Made by a program: the position numbers and the translations under genes. Under the pieces are notes generated by a model. It saw only the letters and a list, made by a program, of their open reading frames with translations, ran no database searches and was not told the DNA's origin. This document shows, in pieces, positions 22,333 through 32,621 of a DNA stretch of 39,348 bases (position 1 is its first letter; every line of letters begins with the position of its first letter). Location: the NCBI RefSeq assembly GCF_001809535.1, contig NZ_KV797946.1, positions 1-39,348 of the forward strand. Direction: 5' to 3'. This DNA comes from Aerococcus sp. HMSC062A02. Its GTDB lineage: Bacteria; Bacillota; Bacilli; Lactobacillales; Aerococcaceae.

Positions 22333-23616
22333 TTATCCCTTTTTTAATTTTTCTCGGTAGGCTTGCATCTGTCCGAGGGCTTGTTCGTACTTACCGGTTT
22401 GACCAGCCTGGTAGTAATGTTTACCTTTGAGGGTGTCAGGCAGGTAGTTTTGGGCGACCCAGTGGTTTGGGTAGTCGTGGGGGTAGCGGTAGCCTTGGCC
22501 ATGGCCGAGCGCTTTAGAGCCTGCATAGTGGCCGTCGCGCAGGTGTTTGGGGACGAGTCCAGCTTTGCCTTGGCGGACATCAGCTAGGGCAGCATCGATG
22601 GCCTTGATGGCTGAATTGGATTTGGGGGATAGGGCCAGGTCAATGATGGCATTAGCTAGGGGAATCCGGGCTTCCGGATAGCCGACTTGAAGGGCGGCAT
22701 TGACCGCTGCTTGGGTTCTCTGGCAGGCTTCTGGATTGGCTAGACCGATATCTTCGTAAGCCGTAATTAAGAGGCGACGGCAGAGGACTTTTAAGTCGCC
22801 CCCTTCCATCAAACGGGCCGCATAGAGGAGGGCGGCATCAACGTCTGACCCGCGAATACTCTTCTGGAAGGCGGAGATGACATCATAGTGCTGGTCGCCA
22901 TCCGCATCGTGGCTGAAGGACTTCTTCTGGATACAATTCTCGGCTGTTGCGAGGTCAATGATGATCTGGCCCTGGTCGTCTTCAGGGGTTGAGAGAGCTG
23001 CCAAGTCCAAGGCGTTGAGGGCAGAGCGGATGTCTCCGTTTGAGGCCTGGGCCAGGTGGTCTAGGGCAACGTCATCGATTTGAATGGCAAGCTTGCCGAG
23101 CCCTCTTTCCTCATCGGCCAGAGCTTTCTCTAGGCCTTGCTTGATATCAGCCTGGCTGAGGGGTTCGAGCTGGAAGATTTGCGTCCGGCTACGGATGGCT
23201 GGGTTAATGCTGATATAGGGGTTTTCAGTCGTCGCACCGATTAGGATAATGCGTCCGTTTTCCAAGTGGGGGAGCAAGAAGTCTTGCTTGGCCTTGTCCA
23301 AGCGGTGGATTTCGTCTAAGAGCAGGATGATTTGCCCGCTCATTTTAGCTTCGGCAGCGACTTGCTGGAGGTCTTTCTTAGTGTCGGTTGCAGCATTGAG
23401 CTGGCGTAGTTGGATATCGAGTGACCCAGCAATAGCCTGGGCCAGGCTGGTCTTACCCGTTCCAGGTGGACCATAGAGAATCATAGAACTAAGACGGTTG
23501 GCTTCCACCATCCGCCGAATAATTTGTTTGGGGCCAATTAAGTGGGATTGGCCGAGCATATCCTCGATTTTTTGAGGCCGCATCCGATAAGCGAGCGGGG
23601 CTTTTGCTTGGGCCAT
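22333..23616 (-). CDS. rarA: Replication-associated recombination protein A (RarA/MgsA)
   Basis: A 427-residue AAA+ ATPase related to clamp loaders that acts at stalled replication forks. It has APLAYRMRPQKIEDMLGQSHL at the N-terminus, Walker A LYGPPGTGKTSLA, Walker B ILLLDEIHRLDKAKQD, sensor 1 LIGATTENPYISIN, and a C-terminal MgsA part with SIRGSDVDAALLYAARL and the HLRDGHYAG region. Full length. AAAGGAGG before ATG fixes the start. It is convergent with 6S RNA. Confidence 0.95.
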   Translation of the reverse strand: MAQAKAPLAYRMRPQKIEDMLGQSHLIGPKQIIRRMVEANRLSSMILYGPPGTGKTSLAQAIAGSLDIQLRQLNAATDTKKDLQQVAAEAKMSGQIILLLDEIHRLDKAKQDFLLPHLENGRIILIGATTENPYISINPAIRSRTQIFQLEPLSQADIKQGLEKALADEERGLGKLAIQIDDVALDHLAQASNGDIRSALNALDLAALSTPEDDQGQIIIDLATAENCIQKKSFSHDADGDQHYDVISAFQKSIRGSDVDAALLYAARLMEGGDLKVLCRRLLITAYEDIGLANPEACQRTQAAVNAALQVGYPEARIPLANAIIDLALSPKSNSAIKAIDAALADVRQGKAGLVPKHLRDGHYAGSKALGHGQGYRYPHDYPNHWVAQNYLPDTLKGKHYYQAGQTGKYEQALGQMQAYREKLKKG

Positions 23617-23791
23617 ATGATTACCTCCTTTAGTTTATCTTCTTATTCTAATATACTATAAATCAAGACTGAAAGGAATTTACTTACTAAAAATAATTAA
23701 ATTAAGTTTAAATCTGTGCGAATACCAGATCCCCGTGCTAAAATAGTCATATAGTCTATCTAAATTTATAAAAAGAGAGAAGGAGCTGTGT

Positions 23792-26071
23792 ATGCGTCAT
23801 TTTCAAGCTTTCCTTAATGCACACCCCGAACTGAAAACCGCCTTCCAGCATGTGTCGCTCGGTATTGAGCGGGAAGGCCATCGTATCAAAACAAATGGAG
23901 ACTTAGCACGAAGTCCCCATCCATCTGCTGTTGATGGCAGTTCAGATAACAAGTATATCCAAAGAGACTTTGCGGAGTCCCAATTGGAGTTGGTGACTCC
24001 TCCTGTTTATTCAGAAGAGGGAGTTTACCATTGGCTTCAGGCCATCCACCAAGTAGCTTTAAGATCATTGGCAGAGGATGAATTGCTCTGGCCTTCTAGC
24101 ATGCCTCCGGTTTTACCAGAAGATGATGCCATCCATGTGGCTGACCTCGACAAAGCTGAAGATGTGGCTTACCGAGAGTACTTGGTTAAGGCTTATGGCA
24201 AGAAGGTGCAAATGATTTCTGGCATTCATTTTAACTTTGGTTTTGACCAAGACCTGCTAGAAATCTTCTACCAGGCCGATGACCAGGGCTATGCCTCCAT
24301 CAAAGAATTTACAACGGCCTTTTATTTGCGTTTAGCCCGCAATTTCTTGCGCTATGAGTGGTTGATTGTCTATTTATTTGGCGCGACTCCGAGCGCCCAT
24401 GCCTCCTTCTATAATCGGGCAGAGGATATTTTCCCCCATCCTATCCGGAGCATCCGCAATTCCCATTTGGGCTATGTTAATAAGAAAGATGTGACCTACA
24501 CCTACGATAACCTTCCAGACTATGTGGAAGAATTAGAAGCCAATGTCAAGGATGGCCGCCTGATTGCTGAGAAGGAATTCTACTCCAATGTCCGTTTGCG
24601 CGGGGCTAAGCAAGCTCGAGGTCTCTTGGAGACAGGAATTAAGTATCTGGAATTTCGCCTCTTCGATATCCAAGCGGAGGAAGCTTATGGGATTGGTCTG
24701 GATGACATCCGTTTCATGAAATACTTCATCCTCTACCTCGTATGGGCCGATATGGATTGCCAGATGCCTGAAGTTTACCAGGGCTATGAGATGAAGTTAG
24801 AGGTTGCAGAAGAAGAAACGCTCCAGCCAACCGCTTACCAGGAAGAAGGACTCAGCCTCTTAGAGGGCATGACCGATATGGTGGAAAGCTTAGGCGTTTC
24901 CGAGACCCTCAATCCGCTCATTGACAGCATGCGCCAGCGTCTGCTGGATCCTAGCCTTACCCCGAGTGGACGTTTGGTGACAAACAATCCGACCGTCGAC
25001 ACTTGGTTAGCAAATAACTTAGACCGTGCCAAGGCCAATAAGGAAGCGGCACTTACCCATCCCTATCTCTTAGGGGGCTTTGAGGATATGGAATTATCGA
25101 CTCAAATCCTACTTGCAGATGCGATCCAGCAAGGCCTGTGGATTGATATTTTGGACCGGCAAGACCAATTAATTGCCCTGACCTACCGGGACCATACGGA
25201 ATATATTAAAAATGCTAATATTACGGGCAAAGATTCGCTGATCTCTTATTATTTGATGGGCAATAAGGTCGTGACCAAGGACTTGCTCCAGGCGGCCGGT
25301 TTTACGGTGCCTAAGAGCCAGACTTTTAACTCACTAGACGCTGCCCAGTCTGCAGCAGGGGTCTTTGTGGATAAGAAAGTCGTGGTCAAGCCCAAATCGA
25401 CGAATATGGGGGTAGGCATTTCTATCTTTAAAGAAGGGGCTAGCCAGGAAGGCCTTAGAGAAGCTTTTGATATTGCTTTTGGCTATGATGATACTGTTCT
25501 CGTGGAGGAATTTGCTGAGGGGACTGAATACCGTTTCTTCGTTCTCGATAGCAAGTGTTTAGCCGTATTGCTCCGAGTTCCGGCCTTTGTTAAAGGAGAC
25601 GGCCAGCACAGTATCCGCGAACTGGTTGACCTTAAGAACCAGGATCCTAAGCGGGGCGAGAACCACCGGACCCCATTGGAAAAGATCAGCCTAGACCGGT
25701 CCGCGGCTTTGGTCTTAGAAGCTTACGGCTATGACTTCGATAGTGTCCCTGAAGCGGATGAAATCGTTCCTTTAAGAGAAAATTCTAATATTTCAACAGG
25801 GGGCGATTCCATCGATGTGACGGACGATATGGATCCTTCCTACCTGGAGCTAGCTAGCCAAATGGCCCAGGCCCTAGACGTTAAGGTGACGGGACTTGAC
25901 TTGATGATCAGAGACCGCCATCAAGCTGCCCAGGCAGATAATTATGCTTTAATTGAAGCCAATTATAATCCCATGATGATGATGCATATTTACCCAGCCC
26001 AGGGCAAGGGACGACGTATCTCCAAAGACCTACTTGCCTATCTTTTCCCTGAAAAAACATTTAAAGATTAA
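23792..26071 (+). CDS. gshAB: Bifunctional glutamate-cysteine ligase/glutathione synthetase (GshAB/GshF)
   Basis: 759 residues, the usual length of the fused enzyme of Gram-positive cocci, which makes glutathione in two ATP-dependent steps. The N-terminal ligase half (about 1-470) shows LGIEREGHRI, AESQLELVTPP, ISGIHFNFGF and KYLEFRLFDI. The C-terminal half is an ATP-grasp domain (about 485-759) with VVVKPKSTNMGVGISIF near 530, VLVEEFAEGTEYRFFVL, LRENSNISTGGDSIDVTDD and LIEANYNPMM. AGAAGGAG precedes ATG. The stop lies 13 bases before the cysteine desulfurase start, so the two are likely co-transcribed. Confidence 0.95.
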   Translation: MRHFQAFLNAHPELKTAFQHVSLGIEREGHRIKTNGDLARSPHPSAVDGSSDNKYIQRDFAESQLELVTPPVYSEEGVYHWLQAIHQVALRSLAEDELLWPSSMPPVLPEDDAIHVADLDKAEDVAYREYLVKAYGKKVQMISGIHFNFGFDQDLLEIFYQADDQGYASIKEFTTAFYLRLARNFLRYEWLIVYLFGATPSAHASFYNRAEDIFPHPIRSIRNSHLGYVNKKDVTYTYDNLPDYVEELEANVKDGRLIAEKEFYSNVRLRGAKQARGLLETGIKYLEFRLFDIQAEEAYGIGLDDIRFMKYFILYLVWADMDCQMPEVYQGYEMKLEVAEEETLQPTAYQEEGLSLLEGMTDMVESLGVSETLNPLIDSMRQRLLDPSLTPSGRLVTNNPTVDTWLANNLDRAKANKEAALTHPYLLGGFEDMELSTQILLADAIQQGLWIDILDRQDQLIALTYRDHTEYIKNANITGKDSLISYYLMGNKVVTKDLLQAAGFTVPKSQTFNSLDAAQSAAGVFVDKKVVVKPKSTNMGVGISIFKEGASQEGLREAFDIAFGYDDTVLVEEFAEGTEYRFFVLDSKCLAVLLRVPAFVKGDGQHSIRELVDLKNQDPKRGENHRTPLEKISLDRSAALVLEAYGYDFDSVPEADEIVPLRENSNISTGGDSIDVTDDMDPSYLELASQMAQALDVKVTGLDLMIRDRHQAAQADNYALIEANYNPMMMMHIYPAQGKGRRISKDLLAYLFPEKTFKD

Positions 26072-26084
26072 GGAGGAATCAGAT

Positions 26085-27215
26085 TTGTCTATTTACTTAG
26101 ATTATGCTGCCACCACTCCCGTCCATCCGGATGTGGTGGCCTGCATGACAGATGCCTTTTTGAATGATTTTGGCAACCCTTCAAGCACTTATCAATTAGG
26201 TCGAGACGTCCGCCATAAGATTGAGTCCTGCCGGCGCACGATTGCGGAGACCTTGAATGCCAAGGCGGAGGATATTATCTTTACTTCAAGCGGAACGGAA
26301 GCGAATACGACGGCCCTTCTAGAGACTGCTGAGCGCTTGCAGTCGAAGGGGCGCCACATTATTTCAAGCCAGGTGGAGCATTCAAGCGTCTACCAATGCA
26401 TGCACCGCCTGGAAGAACAAGGTTTTGACGTGACTTATCTAGACCTAGACCCAGATGGGCATATTTCGCTAGATGACTTCCAAGCGGCCTTGCATGAAGA
26501 TACCATTATTGTATCGATCATGCATGGGAATAATGAATTGGGCAGTCTCCAACCGATTGAGGAGGTCGGGAAGATTTGCCAGGAGCGAGGGATCTTTTTC
26601 CACACCGATACGGTACAAACTTACATGAAGGTACCGATTGATGTGGAAGCCCTCCACATTGATGCCTTGGCTCTTTCAGCGCATAAGATCCATGGGCCTA
26701 AGGGAATCGGTTTTCTCTACTACCGAGACAGTAAGCAGAACTTCAAGTCTTACCTGCCCGGGGGTGGCCAGGAACACGGCAAGCGAGCCTCTACCGAAAG
26801 TTATCCGCTCATTGCTGGCTTGACCAAGGCGGTTGACTTGGCCAAGGATAATCTGGCTGAGCGGATGGAAAAATTGCGCTCTCTACGCCAATATTTCCTC
26901 GATGGAGCTGAAGCGCGGGGGCTCAATTTCCAAATTAACGGGCCTAAACAAGCCGAACTGGCGAATATCTTAAATATTTATTGGCCGGGACACCCGAGTG
27001 ACCAAACCCTGATCAAGTGTGACCTCCAAGATGTTTACTTATCAGCTGGCTCTGCTTGTAGTGCGGGATCTTTAGAGCCTAGCCGCGTCTTGGTCAATTT
27101 GTATGGGGAAGAAGATGACCGCATTCGTCAAAGCTTGCGCCTATCTTTTGATCCGCATACCAGTCAGGCTGAGCTTGACCAAGTGCTTGATTTATTAGCT
27201 AGTTTTGATTCATAA
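26085..27215 (+). CDS. Cysteine desulfurase (NifS/IscS-like)
   Basis: 376 residues. This pyridoxal-phosphate enzyme removes sulfur from cysteine. It shows YLDYAATTPVHP at the N-terminus, FTSSGTEANTTALLE, VSIMHGNNELGSLQPI, HTDTVQ, the PLP lysine in LSAHKIHGPKG (about 205) and the persulfide Cys in SAGSACSAGSLEPS (about 325). TTG 26085 behind AAGGAGG gives the conserved start; a longer frame to 26034 overlaps gshAB and is unlikely. With the DUF1831 gene and mnmA downstream it probably feeds sulfur to tRNA 2-thiouridine, as in other Firmicutes. Confidence 0.93.
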   Translation: MSIYLDYAATTPVHPDVVACMTDAFLNDFGNPSSTYQLGRDVRHKIESCRRTIAETLNAKAEDIIFTSSGTEANTTALLETAERLQSKGRHIISSQVEHSSVYQCMHRLEEQGFDVTYLDLDPDGHISLDDFQAALHEDTIIVSIMHGNNELGSLQPIEEVGKICQERGIFFHTDTVQTYMKVPIDVEALHIDALALSAHKIHGPKGIGFLYYRDSKQNFKSYLPGGGQEHGKRASTESYPLIAGLTKAVDLAKDNLAERMEKLRSLRQYFLDGAEARGLNFQINGPKQAELANILNIYWPGHPSDQTLIKCDLQDVYLSAGSACSAGSLEPSRVLVNLYGEEDDRIRQSLRLSFDPHTSQAELDQVLDLLASFDS

Positions 27216-27225
27216 GGAGGATTCT

Positions 27226-27573
27226 ATGGCTTATCCAAAAACCGCAAAGTTACCAGGGGGAGCTAAAGTTTACCAGCTCCACCCTGACTGTAAAAAATAT
27301 AGCTTGCGTGACTATCATTTTGCTGAAACAAAATCAGGCAATTTCCAATATGACCAGGAAGTGAAGCCTGATTTCGCCAGTGCCCGTAGCGTGCGCTTGA
27401 AGATCACTGTGGACAAAGAGCTAACGGGGCTTAAAATGAATGTGACCAATCAAAAAGGCTTAAAAACGGTCAATGTCTTTAAGTCAGATGGTATGGCAGA
27501 CTTTGTTGAGGCCTTGGACTTTATCTTAGCCGACATGGAAAAATACCAAATCATCCAAGTAGTCTCTGATTAA
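27226..27573 (+). CDS. DUF1831 family protein
   Basis: 115 residues, a small soluble alpha/beta protein starting MAYPKTAKLPGGAKVYQLHP. I recognise it as the DUF1831 family of Lactobacillales, usually next to cysteine desulfurase and mnmA; its function is unknown. There is no membrane segment. AAGGAGG before ATG 27226 lies ten bases after the desulfurase stop, so the two are one operon. A sulfur-transfer or enzyme-accessory role is inferred from context only. Confidence 0.75.
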   Translation: MAYPKTAKLPGGAKVYQLHPDCKKYSLRDYHFAETKSGNFQYDQEVKPDFASARSVRLKITVDKELTGLKMNVTNQKGLKTVNVFKSDGMADFVEALDFILADMEKYQIIQVVSD

Positions 27574-27620
27574 GCGAGCCTTGGCTGAAGCGGCTGTACG
27601 GCTTTATTATGAAACAAAGA

Positions 27621-27665
27621 AAAATAGAGAGCCTGGAATAAAAATTCCAGCCTCTCTATTTTTTG
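27621..27665. terminator. Bidirectional terminator between convergent genes
   Basis: AAAATAGAGAG, CTGGAAT and their complements form a stem of about 19 bp with an AAAA loop and a T run on plus, A run on the other side. It serves the desulfurase-DUF1831 unit and the minus-strand unknown gene. Confidence 0.85.
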
Positions 27666-27724
27666 CTTAGTGCTCAGAGGTCCTGGTGAAAGGGCCAGCT
27701 GTTTCTAGAGTTAACTTTTTTGTT

Positions 27725-28255
27725 TTAATTGAGGATTTCTTTGGCGCAAGCTTGGATAAAGTCTTCAAGGCTTTGGCCTTCGATGAGGGCTTGGTCCATG
27801 GTCGCCCAATCAATGCCGAGCTTGAAGAAGTTGATGGTTAAAACGTTCTCTTCAATCACATGGCTGATATCATAGGCTCCAACGAAATTGATAATGAGTT
27901 TATGGAAACGCGTCTCGTCATTAAAGTCATCCTTTAATTGATCCACATTTAATTGTTTAACAATAGGGAGCATCATTTCAACGTTACCCGGATCATCGGC
28001 GTTAAAGAAGTTAAAGTCATAAAATTCCTTAGCTTTCGGACTGGCTTCTGCTAGAGGTTCCTTGTTAACGATAGCAGAAAGAACCATCCGGGCAGTTTCT
28101 TGGCTGAAGTCTTCCGTATAAATGGCTTCCATCGCGGGATTCGATACAATATCTGAGATGTAGGAATCGCTGACCTTGTTTCCAGCCGCTACGGTTTGCC
28201 ATAGAAATTGGAGTAATTCAATTACTTCGTTATTAATTTTAATGCTTTCTAACAT
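27725..28255 (-). CDS. Uncharacterised acidic protein (TDE2712-like?)
   Basis: 176 residues, acidic, soluble, with no signal peptide or membrane helix. It begins MLESIKINNEVIELLQFLWQ and contains TVAAGNKVSDSYI, EDFSQETARMVLSAIVNKE and IVKQLNVDQL. The first half resembles, from memory, the uncharacterised TDE2712-type family; I am not sure of this and know no function. The predicted ribosome site AGAAGG is about 12 bases from ATG. It stands alone on the minus strand between sulfur genes, with its own terminator side. Confidence 0.75.
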   Translation of the reverse strand: MLESIKINNEVIELLQFLWQTVAAGNKVSDSYISDIVSNPAMEAIYTEDFSQETARMVLSAIVNKEPLAEASPKAKEFYDFNFFNADDPGNVEMMLPIVKQLNVDQLKDDFNDETRFHKLIINFVGAYDISHVIEENVLTINFFKLGIDWATMDQALIEGQSLEDFIQACAKEILN

Positions 28256-28387
28256 ATAAATGTCATGCCTTCTTTCTATTATCGCGCAGTTTAAACCCTA
28301 GGAGAGTTATAACATGAAAGCCCTTATTTGTCCATTTTTTTGTTATGGGAGTGTGATAAAAGTCGCTTAGGACTGAATCAGCTAAGG

Positions 28388-28393
28388 TATACT
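28388..28393 (+). promoter_or_regulatory. -10 element in the gap before mnmA
   Basis: TATACT, one mismatch from consensus, lies 220 bases upstream of mnmA. The matching -35 (CTTAGG region) is weak. The 357-base gap 28256-28612 otherwise holds a short ORF (28505-28558) and no recognised RNA. Confidence 0.35.
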
Positions 28394-28504
28394 ATATCTG
28401 TAAGTCGCTATGCGTCGAACAGCTATAGCAAGTGTCCGTGAACTATTGAAACAGATTTTTGCTAAAAAGTTTCGATATTTTTAAAAGAGGGAGGATTTTT
28501 TGTC

Positions 28505-28558
28505 ATGGTCTCTCACTTGAAATTTCCCTGGGGAGGCCGTAAAATAGGGAGATGTTAA
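28505..28558 (+). CDS. Possible 17-residue leader peptide or small protein
   Basis: ATG to TAA encodes MVSHLKFPWGGRKIGRC. A strong ribosome site, GAGGGAGG (28487-28494), sits ten bases before the ATG, and the stop is 54 bases before mnmA. The basic peptide contains Trp, two Gly and a terminal Cys. It matches nothing I know. Either it is a true leader or the ribosome site is chance; a single genome cannot tell. Confidence 0.3.
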   Translation: MVSHLKFPWGGRKIGRC

Positions 28559-29734
<1,176 letters not shown>

Positions 29735-29745
29735 ATAATAGCATG

Positions 29746-29774
29746 AGCTCCAGACAGAGATCTGGGGCTTTTTT
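29746..29774 (+). terminator. Terminator of mnmA
   Basis: The stem AGCTCCAGA/TCTGGGGCT, with one G-T pair, is followed by TTTTTT. Confidence 0.85.
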
Positions 29775-29790
29775 CTTTGGGAGGGCCTTG

Positions 29791-29799
29791 TGCTATAAT
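29791..29799 (+). promoter_or_regulatory. Extended -10 promoter of recD2
   Basis: TTGTGCTATAAT contains the extended -10 form TGNTATAAT ending at 29799. No good -35 is seen, which is common with extended -10 elements. It lies about 80 bases before the recD2 start. Confidence 0.5.
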
Positions 29800-29879
29800 A
29801 GGTGGAGTGTTAAAGTTTGAAGGCGCTGCTGATGTCTAAGAGCGGAGCGCATAGGAATCGCAATGAAAGGAGGAGAGAG

Positions 29880-32333
29880 ATGAGTCAGACGGAGGATTTA
29901 GATTATATAATTGGGGAAATCCAGGCGGTTTTCTTTGAGAATCCGACTAATTATTACAAGGTGATGCAAATTTCTGTGGAAGAAACTAATACTATGTACT
30001 CGGAGAAAAAAATTGTCGTGACTGGGAATTTTGTCTCGGTTCAAGAAGGGACGGCCTATCAATTTAATGGTCACTTGGTTGAACATGCCAAGTATGGCCT
30101 TCAGTTTCAAGTCCAATCTGTTGAACCGGTTAAAATCACCAGTAAGAATGGACTAGTCCGTTATTTTTCTTCTTCGCAGTTTCCAGGCATTGGGAAGACC
30201 TTGGCCAGCCGGATTGTCGAAGTCCTCGGTAGCCAGGCCATCGATGTGATATTAACTGAGCCTGAACGATTGAAGGAAGTCAAAGGGCTTTCCAAGAAAT
30301 TGCGGACCATGCTGGTGGAGTTGATTCAAGAAGACCAAGGCAGTCAGCGGGTGATAATGCAGCTCTCCGAATGGGGCTTTTCGTCTAGCCTGGCTGCTCG
30401 GATCTATGAGAAATACCGGGACCAAGCCGTGGAAGTGATCGAGGAGAACCCCTATCAATTGGTGCGTGAGATTGAGGGCTTCGGTTTCAAGCGGGCGGAC
30501 CAGCTAGCGGCTAAGATGGACTTGGCCTATGATAGTCCCAAGCGTTTGGCTGGGGCCTTAAATTATTGCCTCTATGAAATCTGCTACCGGTCCGGCAATA
30601 CTTATGTGGAAGCGGACCAGCTGGTACAAGTGGCGACAGACCAGGTCAATCTGGGCCTCTACCAGGACCGGGTGCCCGCTCAAGCTGTCCAAGATACTTT
30701 AGACCAAATGCTGGAAGAAGGCCTCCTTATCTGCCCTGAAGGTTCGACCCGGGTGGCCCTGCCCCATCTCTTCTTACAAGAGGAGACTATTGCTCGCCGC
30801 CTGACGGATATGATTGCCTCTCCGCTCGGTCAGGATTTAGACCATGAAGCCATTGACCGGGCTATTGATCAGGTGGAGATTGAGTGGAATCTCAAATATG
30901 GTCATGCCCAAAAACAAGCCATTAAAGAAGCTCTCCAATCCAAATTCTATGTCCTAACTGGTGGGCCTGGGACGGGGAAGACGACGGTCCTTAAGGGGAT
31001 TGTTGCTGTCTATGCCCAGCTTAAAAACCTGTCCTTGGCGGAGGAAGACTATCTGGAGGATAGCTTCCCTATAGCCTTAGCCGCGCCAACAGGACGGGCG
31101 GCTAAGCGGATGTCTGAAGTGATTGGTCTACCCGCCTCGACTCTCCACCGCCTGCTCGGCCTGACCAAGGATGAATCCGATGAAGGGGTCGAGGGAATCG
31201 GGCAGATGTTAGAAGCCGACCTCTTGATTGTCGATGAACTGTCCATGGTAGATACCTGGCTAGCCTACCAGCTCCTTGAGAGCATCCCGCCTTATATGCA
31301 GGTCATCTTTGTCGGGGACGAGGACCAGTTGCCGTCAGTTGGCCCTGGCCAGGTGCTGGCTGACATCTTGAGGGCCCAGGTCGCACCAGCCCGGGAGTTG
31401 GATGAAATTTTTAGGCAGAGTGATGACTCCTCGATTACCGAATTGGCCCACCAGATCAAGCAGGGCCTGCTCTCGCCAGACCTGACTCGCCAACACGCTG
31501 ATCGGTCCTTTATCAAGGCCCAGAGCGCGCAAATTGCGGAAATCGTTGCCCAGATCGCCGAACGTGCCGTGGCCAAGGACTATCTTTTGTGCGATGTCCA
31601 AGTTCTCGCTCCCATGTATAAGGGTGAGGCAGGAATCGACCACATCAATGAGGTCCTCCAAGAGCGCTTAAATCCCAATCCCGATAACCAGCGGCGGGAA
31701 GTGGTCTACTTTGAGAAGATATTTCGGGTAGGGGATAAGGTGCTCCAGCTGCAAAACCAGGCTGAAAAGAATGTCTTTAATGGGGATATGGGGGAAATTG
31801 TGGCCATCTTCTTCGCCAAAGAAACCGCATCAAAGTCAGATGAAATCGTGGTAGCCTTCGATGAGGTCGAGGTGACCTATACGCGAACCGACTGGAAGCA
31901 GTTGACTCTGGCTTACTGTACCTCTATCCATAAGGCCCAGGGCTCGGAATTCCCTATTGTCATCCTGCCCTTAGTCCACCAGCACCAACGTATGCTCAAG
32001 CGCAACCTGGTCTATACAGCTATTACCCGGGCTAAGCAGTCTCTGATTATGTGCGGGGAAGAGGCGGCCTTTGCCCATGCTATCCAGCACCAGGGCGCTA
32101 GCCGGCAGACCCAGCTCTATGATTTCCTATTGATTCGTGCCGGTAAAGAGTCTCCGGCGAATCAGAAGGAAGCAATAGCTTCTGAACTAAAACAGCCCCC
32201 TAAAGAAGCAGCCTTAAAAGCCGAGACTCCCGATCTTGACCAGGGCCCTAAGCGACTGACCCCAGACCTGGTAGCTAGCCAGGCCATTGACCCGATGATT
32301 GGGATGGATGGGTTAAGTCCCTATGATTTCTAG
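29880..32333 (+). CDS. recD2: ATP-dependent DNA helicase RecD2 (RecD-like)
   Basis: 817 residues, a superfamily 1B 5'-3' helicase of the YrrC/RecD2 type that acts alone rather than in RecBCD. The N-terminal OB-like domain (about 1-90) is followed by helix-hairpin-helix repeats (FPGIGKTLASRIVEVLG, IEGFGFKRADQLA). Walker A LTGGPGTGKTTVLKG is near 360, Walker B LLIVDELSMVD near 445, then FVGDEDQLPSVGPGQVL and the C-terminal TSIHKAQGSEFPIVILP and NLVYTAITRAK. The C-terminal 60 residues are low in complexity. ATG 29880 behind AAAGGAGGAGAG is preferred to an upstream in-frame codon. Confidence 0.95.
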   Translation: MSQTEDLDYIIGEIQAVFFENPTNYYKVMQISVEETNTMYSEKKIVVTGNFVSVQEGTAYQFNGHLVEHAKYGLQFQVQSVEPVKITSKNGLVRYFSSSQFPGIGKTLASRIVEVLGSQAIDVILTEPERLKEVKGLSKKLRTMLVELIQEDQGSQRVIMQLSEWGFSSSLAARIYEKYRDQAVEVIEENPYQLVREIEGFGFKRADQLAAKMDLAYDSPKRLAGALNYCLYEICYRSGNTYVEADQLVQVATDQVNLGLYQDRVPAQAVQDTLDQMLEEGLLICPEGSTRVALPHLFLQEETIARRLTDMIASPLGQDLDHEAIDRAIDQVEIEWNLKYGHAQKQAIKEALQSKFYVLTGGPGTGKTTVLKGIVAVYAQLKNLSLAEEDYLEDSFPIALAAPTGRAAKRMSEVIGLPASTLHRLLGLTKDESDEGVEGIGQMLEADLLIVDELSMVDTWLAYQLLESIPPYMQVIFVGDEDQLPSVGPGQVLADILRAQVAPARELDEIFRQSDDSSITELAHQIKQGLLSPDLTRQHADRSFIKAQSAQIAEIVAQIAERAVAKDYLLCDVQVLAPMYKGEAGIDHINEVLQERLNPNPDNQRREVVYFEKIFRVGDKVLQLQNQAEKNVFNGDMGEIVAIFFAKETASKSDEIVVAFDEVEVTYTRTDWKQLTLAYCTSIHKAQGSEFPIVILPLVHQHQRMLKRNLVYTAITRAKQSLIMCGEEAAFAHAIQHQGASRQTQLYDFLLIRAGKESPANQKEAIASELKQPPKEAALKAETPDLDQGPKRLTPDLVASQAIDPMIGMDGLSPYDF

Positions 32334-32350
32334 AAGAATGGGCCCGCGAC

Positions 32351-32380
32351 TTGACAGCATGGCCTAAGACGCATTATAAT
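32351..32380 (+). promoter_or_regulatory. Strong sigma-A promoter of alaS
   Basis: Perfect TTGACA (32351-32356) and perfect TATAAT (32375-32380) with 18 bp between them, starting the T-box transcript. Confidence 0.85.
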
Positions 32381-32385
32381 CAGTA

Positions 32386-32610
32386 TGATTTGAAATCTAG
32401 AGAAGAATTTATCCATGAGACTACTAGCGAGAACGGATAGTGCAAGCGTTCACTCCTCAATGGACGCTCTCTTCTTAAAATCGCAGATGAAAATTTGCCG
32501 CGCTCGCGTTAACAAGCTAATGAAGTGGTAATATCAAAGACGGTGATATTACAATAAAGGTGGTACCGCGTTTCAAGCGCCCTTTATTGTAATAGCGCCG
32601 TTATTTTTTT
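32386..32610 (+). promoter_or_regulatory. T-box leader of alaS
   Basis: T-box core AATAAAGGTGGTACCGCG lies at 32553-32570. The bulge TGGT pairs with a tRNA whose discriminator is A, as expected for tRNA-Ala. A GCT alanine codon in GGACGCTCTC near 32450 is a candidate specifier. The terminator stem is ACGG plus ATTACAATAAAGG (32540-32560) against CCTTTATTGTAAT plus CCGT (32581-32601), followed by TATTTTTTT; its 5' arm overlaps the antiterminator. Uncharged tRNA-Ala would allow alaS transcription. Confidence 0.9.
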
Positions 32611-32621
32611 AGGAGGATATG

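Noticed and set aside
22333-23616. rarA as a clamp-loader subunit gene (dnaX-like)
   Set aside because: The C-terminal MgsA region and total length fit RarA, and the zinc-binding part of DnaX is missing.
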